Positions 7,278 to 8,358 of a stretch of DNA of 8,358 bases are shown piece by piece. The notes under the pieces are model-generated. The model was not told the origin of the DNA and ran no database searches. It worked only from the letters and a program-made list of their open reading frames with translations. Within the stretch, counting starts at the first letter, position 1. The number at the start of each line of letters is the position of its first letter. A program made the position numbers and the translations under genes. The DNA comes from CAYSDH01 sp964429805. Lineage in GTDB: Bacteria > Bacteroidota > Bacteroidia > Flavobacteriales_D > JABDKJ01. Where the stretch lies: the NCBI GenBank assembly GCA_964429805.1, contig CAYSDH010000102.1, forward strand, positions 1-8,358, in the 5' to 3' direction.

Positions 7278-7285
7278 TATATTTG
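7278..7285 (+). promoter_or_regulatory. Bacteroidota-type -7 box (TATATTTG) for the hendecad-repeat gene
   Basis: TATATTTG, the same octamer as in front of the DUF493 gene, ends 42 nt before the ATG at 7328. This would give a short leader of roughly 35 nt. A possible TTGG at 7260-7263 is closer than the usual -33 spacing, so the upstream element is unclear. AAGGGA at 7319-7324 is a fair ribosome site just before the start. The rest of 7097-7327 is AT-rich and shows no gene I can support. Confidence 0.5.
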
Positions 7286-7327
7286 GCATTAGTTAAACGT
7301 ATGAACCTAAACTAAAACAAGGGAATA

Positions 7328-8062
7328 ATGGGATTAATGGACATTATAAAAGGCATTTTCGGAGGAGCAAAAAATGCGGCCAATTCTGCTGCTGATGCAG
7401 GAAGAAATGCAGCTTCAGCTGCTGGAGATGCGGCAAGTAGTGCGGCTGGAAGTGTCAAAGATGCAGCCAGTTCGGCAGTCAATGCGGCTGGTGATGCTGC
7501 GGGTTCTGCAGCCAATGCAGCGAGCAGTGCAGCAAGTTCTGCGGCTGGTGCGGCAAAAGGTGCAGCCAGTTCTGTGGGTGATGCTGCGAGTTCTGCAGCA
7601 AGTGCAGCAAAAGACGCTGCTGGTTCTGCGGTTGAGGCCGCAAGTGGAGCTGTAAGCGGTGCTGTAGATAAAGCTGGAAGTGCAGTTAGTGGTGCGGCCG
7701 ACATGGCTGGTTCTGCTGTAGACAAGGCCAAAGACATTGCAGGTTCTGTTGCTGATGCTGCTGGTGAAGCGCTAGGAGGAGCTGGAGATGTGGTAGGTAA
7801 CATTGTAGATACAGCTAAAGATGCTGCTGGAAACGTAGTCGATTCTGTTGGCGATGCAGTAGAAGGAGCTGTTGATGCAGTAAAAGAAGGAGCCGAAGGA
7901 TTGGTTGACAAAGCTGGCGGAGCAATCAGCGGAGTTGCTGGAGCAGTCGGAGCAAGTGCAGTGGTTGATAAGGCCAAAGACATCGTTGGTGGTGTTGCTG
8001 ACTCTGTGACTGATGCTGTAGATGGTGTGAAAGATGCCATTACCGGAGAAGAAGAAGAGTAA
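7328..8062 (+). CDS. Ala-rich hendecad-repeat protein (LEA-like or amphipathic-helix type), unknown function
   Basis: This 244-residue protein is low in complexity: by my count 76 alanines (about 31%), with Gly, Ser, Asp, Val and Lys making up most of the rest. There is no Cys, Trp, Tyr, His, Pro or Gln, and only one Phe and one Arg. It starts with a short hydrophobic helix (GLMDIIKGIFGG) that is not a normal signal peptide, so it is probably cytoplasmic or loosely membrane-associated. From about residue 11 to 197 it reads as tandem 11-residue units such as GDAASSAAGSV, KDAASSAVNAA and SGAVDKAGSAV, with small or hydrophobic residues recurring at positions 3, 4, 7-8 and 10-11. The first half is Ala/Ser-rich; the second is richer in Val and Asp. 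It ends GEEEE and is clearly acidic overall. The pattern recalls group 3 LEA proteins and other hendecad amphipathic helices linked to stress or membrane protection, but I cannot assign a family. It has its own promoter-like box, ribosome site and terminator, so it is probably monocistronic. Confidence 0.85.
   Translation: MGLMDIIKGIFGGAKNAANSAADAGRNAASAAGDAASSAAGSVKDAASSAVNAAGDAAGSAANAASSAASSAAGAAKGAASSVGDAASSAASAAKDAAGSAVEAASGAVSGAVDKAGSAVSGAADMAGSAVDKAKDIAGSVADAAGEALGGAGDVVGNIVDTAKDAAGNVVDSVGDAVEGAVDAVKEGAEGLVDKAGGAISGVAGAVGASAVVDKAKDIVGGVADSVTDAVDGVKDAITGEEEE
7424..7918 (+). repeat. Degenerate 33-bp tandem repeats (about 15 units) coding for 11-residue units
   Basis: Codons 33-197 split into fifteen 11-residue units in one unbroken register. 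Examples are units 1 (GDAASSAAGSV), 3 (GDAAGSAANAA), 8 (SGAVDKAGSAV), 9 (SGAADMAGSAV) and 13 (DAAGNVVDSVG). At the DNA level the copies are diverged, with Ala codons GCA, GCG, GCT and GCC mixed, so periodicity is kept at protein level rather than by recent duplication. Two more units can be read less clearly upstream (residues 11-32). Confidence 0.75.
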
Positions 8063-8082
8063 GCGAAAAACATTTTTTTTTT

Positions 8083-8115
8083 GCCCTCCTGCCTCTGGTA
8101 GGGGGGCTTTTTTTT
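8083..8115 (+). terminator. Intrinsic terminator after the hendecad-repeat gene
   Basis: Twenty nt after the TAA, GCCCTCCT (8083-8090) pairs with AGGGGGGC (8100-8107) in an 8-bp, GC-rich stem with one G-U pair and a 9-nt loop, followed by eight Ts (8108-8115). A T-run (8073-8082) precedes the stem, with AAAAA at 8066-8070. This is a strong rho-independent terminator for the rightward gene. Confidence 0.92.
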
Positions 8116-8358
8116 GGTTTGTTTTTTTGTTTATTCTGTGGGGTGCTATGTCACTTAATCTGCGCCCATTTTTTACTGTGCAGTTTGTGTTTTTTCTGCA
8201 CTGATGTCTGTGTTAGTAGTGCAGTAGACTATTCCCAGTTTTAAGTTCGTTAGAGATTGGTTAGCTTTGATAAGCGATTAAACTTTGTTGAGTTTATTTG
8301 TGTGTTAGAGCACATAGACCAGCCCTTGAAATAAGATAGTTCTCAACGCTGCAGGATT
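8116..8358. other. T-rich non-coding region with short inverted repeats
   Basis: I find no supportable gene on either strand in this 243-bp stretch; stops are frequent in all frames. Its start is T-rich. Three related hexamers lie in it: GTGCAG at 8178-8183, CTGCAC at 8196-8201 and GTGCAG at 8219-8224. The middle copy can pair with either outer one; pairing with the right copy extends to 7 bp (CTGCACT with AGTGCAG). Neither hairpin is followed by a T-run, so they do not look like terminators. The region is probably the upstream spacer of a gene beyond the window. Confidence 0.4.

Noticed and set aside
7176..7292. 38-residue open frame beginning ATGCTGAGATTC in the intergenic region
   Set aside because: No ribosome site, no recognisable motif, and it overlaps the likely promoter of the downstream gene.
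7374..7655. Open plus-strand frame of 93 codons within the hendecad-repeat gene
   Set aside because: A frame-shadow of the repeats (Gln/Leu/Val/Arg-rich), without its own start signals.
7312..8073. Open minus-strand frame of 253 codons opposite the hendecad-repeat gene
   Set aside because: It follows from the repeated, GC-rich Ala/Ser/Gly codons, which yield few stops when read backwards. Its predicted product is Ala/Pro/Ser/Thr low-complexity, has no ribosome site or family signal, and would run through the terminator of the plus-strand gene.
8285..8300. TTTG and TTTATTTG as a possible rightward promoter near the window end
   Set aside because: The second element misses TAnnTTTG at one position, the two elements are far too close together, and no gene is visible downstream to support it.

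Overview
The window looks like chromosomal DNA of a Bacteroidota bacterium, probably of the Cytophagales type. Three things point there: TAnnTTTG (Bacteroidota -7 type) boxes upstream of three transcription units, weak Shine-Dalgarno sites at most starts, and the protein families present (a DUF349 repeat protein, the short Bacteroidota form of DUF493, a T9SS-CTD/FlgD-Ig-like domain, a Wza-type lipoprotein). The genus is not resolved.

Left half (1-4718, minus strand): five genes lie head to tail in what looks like one operon. In transcription order they are a secreted protein with a module like the periplasmic tail of DUF2723 proteins (4718-3681), an ECF sigma factor (3649-3095), a single-pass membrane protein that overlaps the sigma stop by ATGA and is the likely anti-sigma factor (3098-2006), a GT4 glycosyltransferase (1992-775), and a polysaccharide-export lipoprotein cut off by the window edge (727-1). 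The layout suggests an envelope-sensing sigma/anti-sigma pair placed inside an exopolysaccharide locus. The anti-sigma gene contains a 10-N assembly gap at 2323-2332 that breaks its frame; the sequence on both sides is consistent with a single intact gene.

Middle (4719-7096): a divergent promoter region leads rightward to a two-gene unit, a DUF493 protein (4813-5085) coupled by ATGA to a small membrane-anchored beta-sandwich protein (5082-5468). That unit converges on a DUF349 protein with five repeats (7096-5465, minus). The two stop codons overlap in a single TTAA.

Right end (7097-8358): a 231-bp promoter region with divergent -7-like boxes leads to a striking low-complexity protein (7328-8062) made of 11-residue Ala/Ser/Gly/Asp repeats, resembling an LEA-type or amphipathic-helix protein. 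A strong intrinsic terminator follows, then about 240 bp of T-rich non-coding DNA with a small set of competing inverted repeats. I saw no RNA genes, CRISPR arrays, insertion sequences or phage genes. The best candidates for something undescribed are the hendecad-repeat protein and the sigma/anti-sigma-controlled polysaccharide operon with its unusual secreted first gene.
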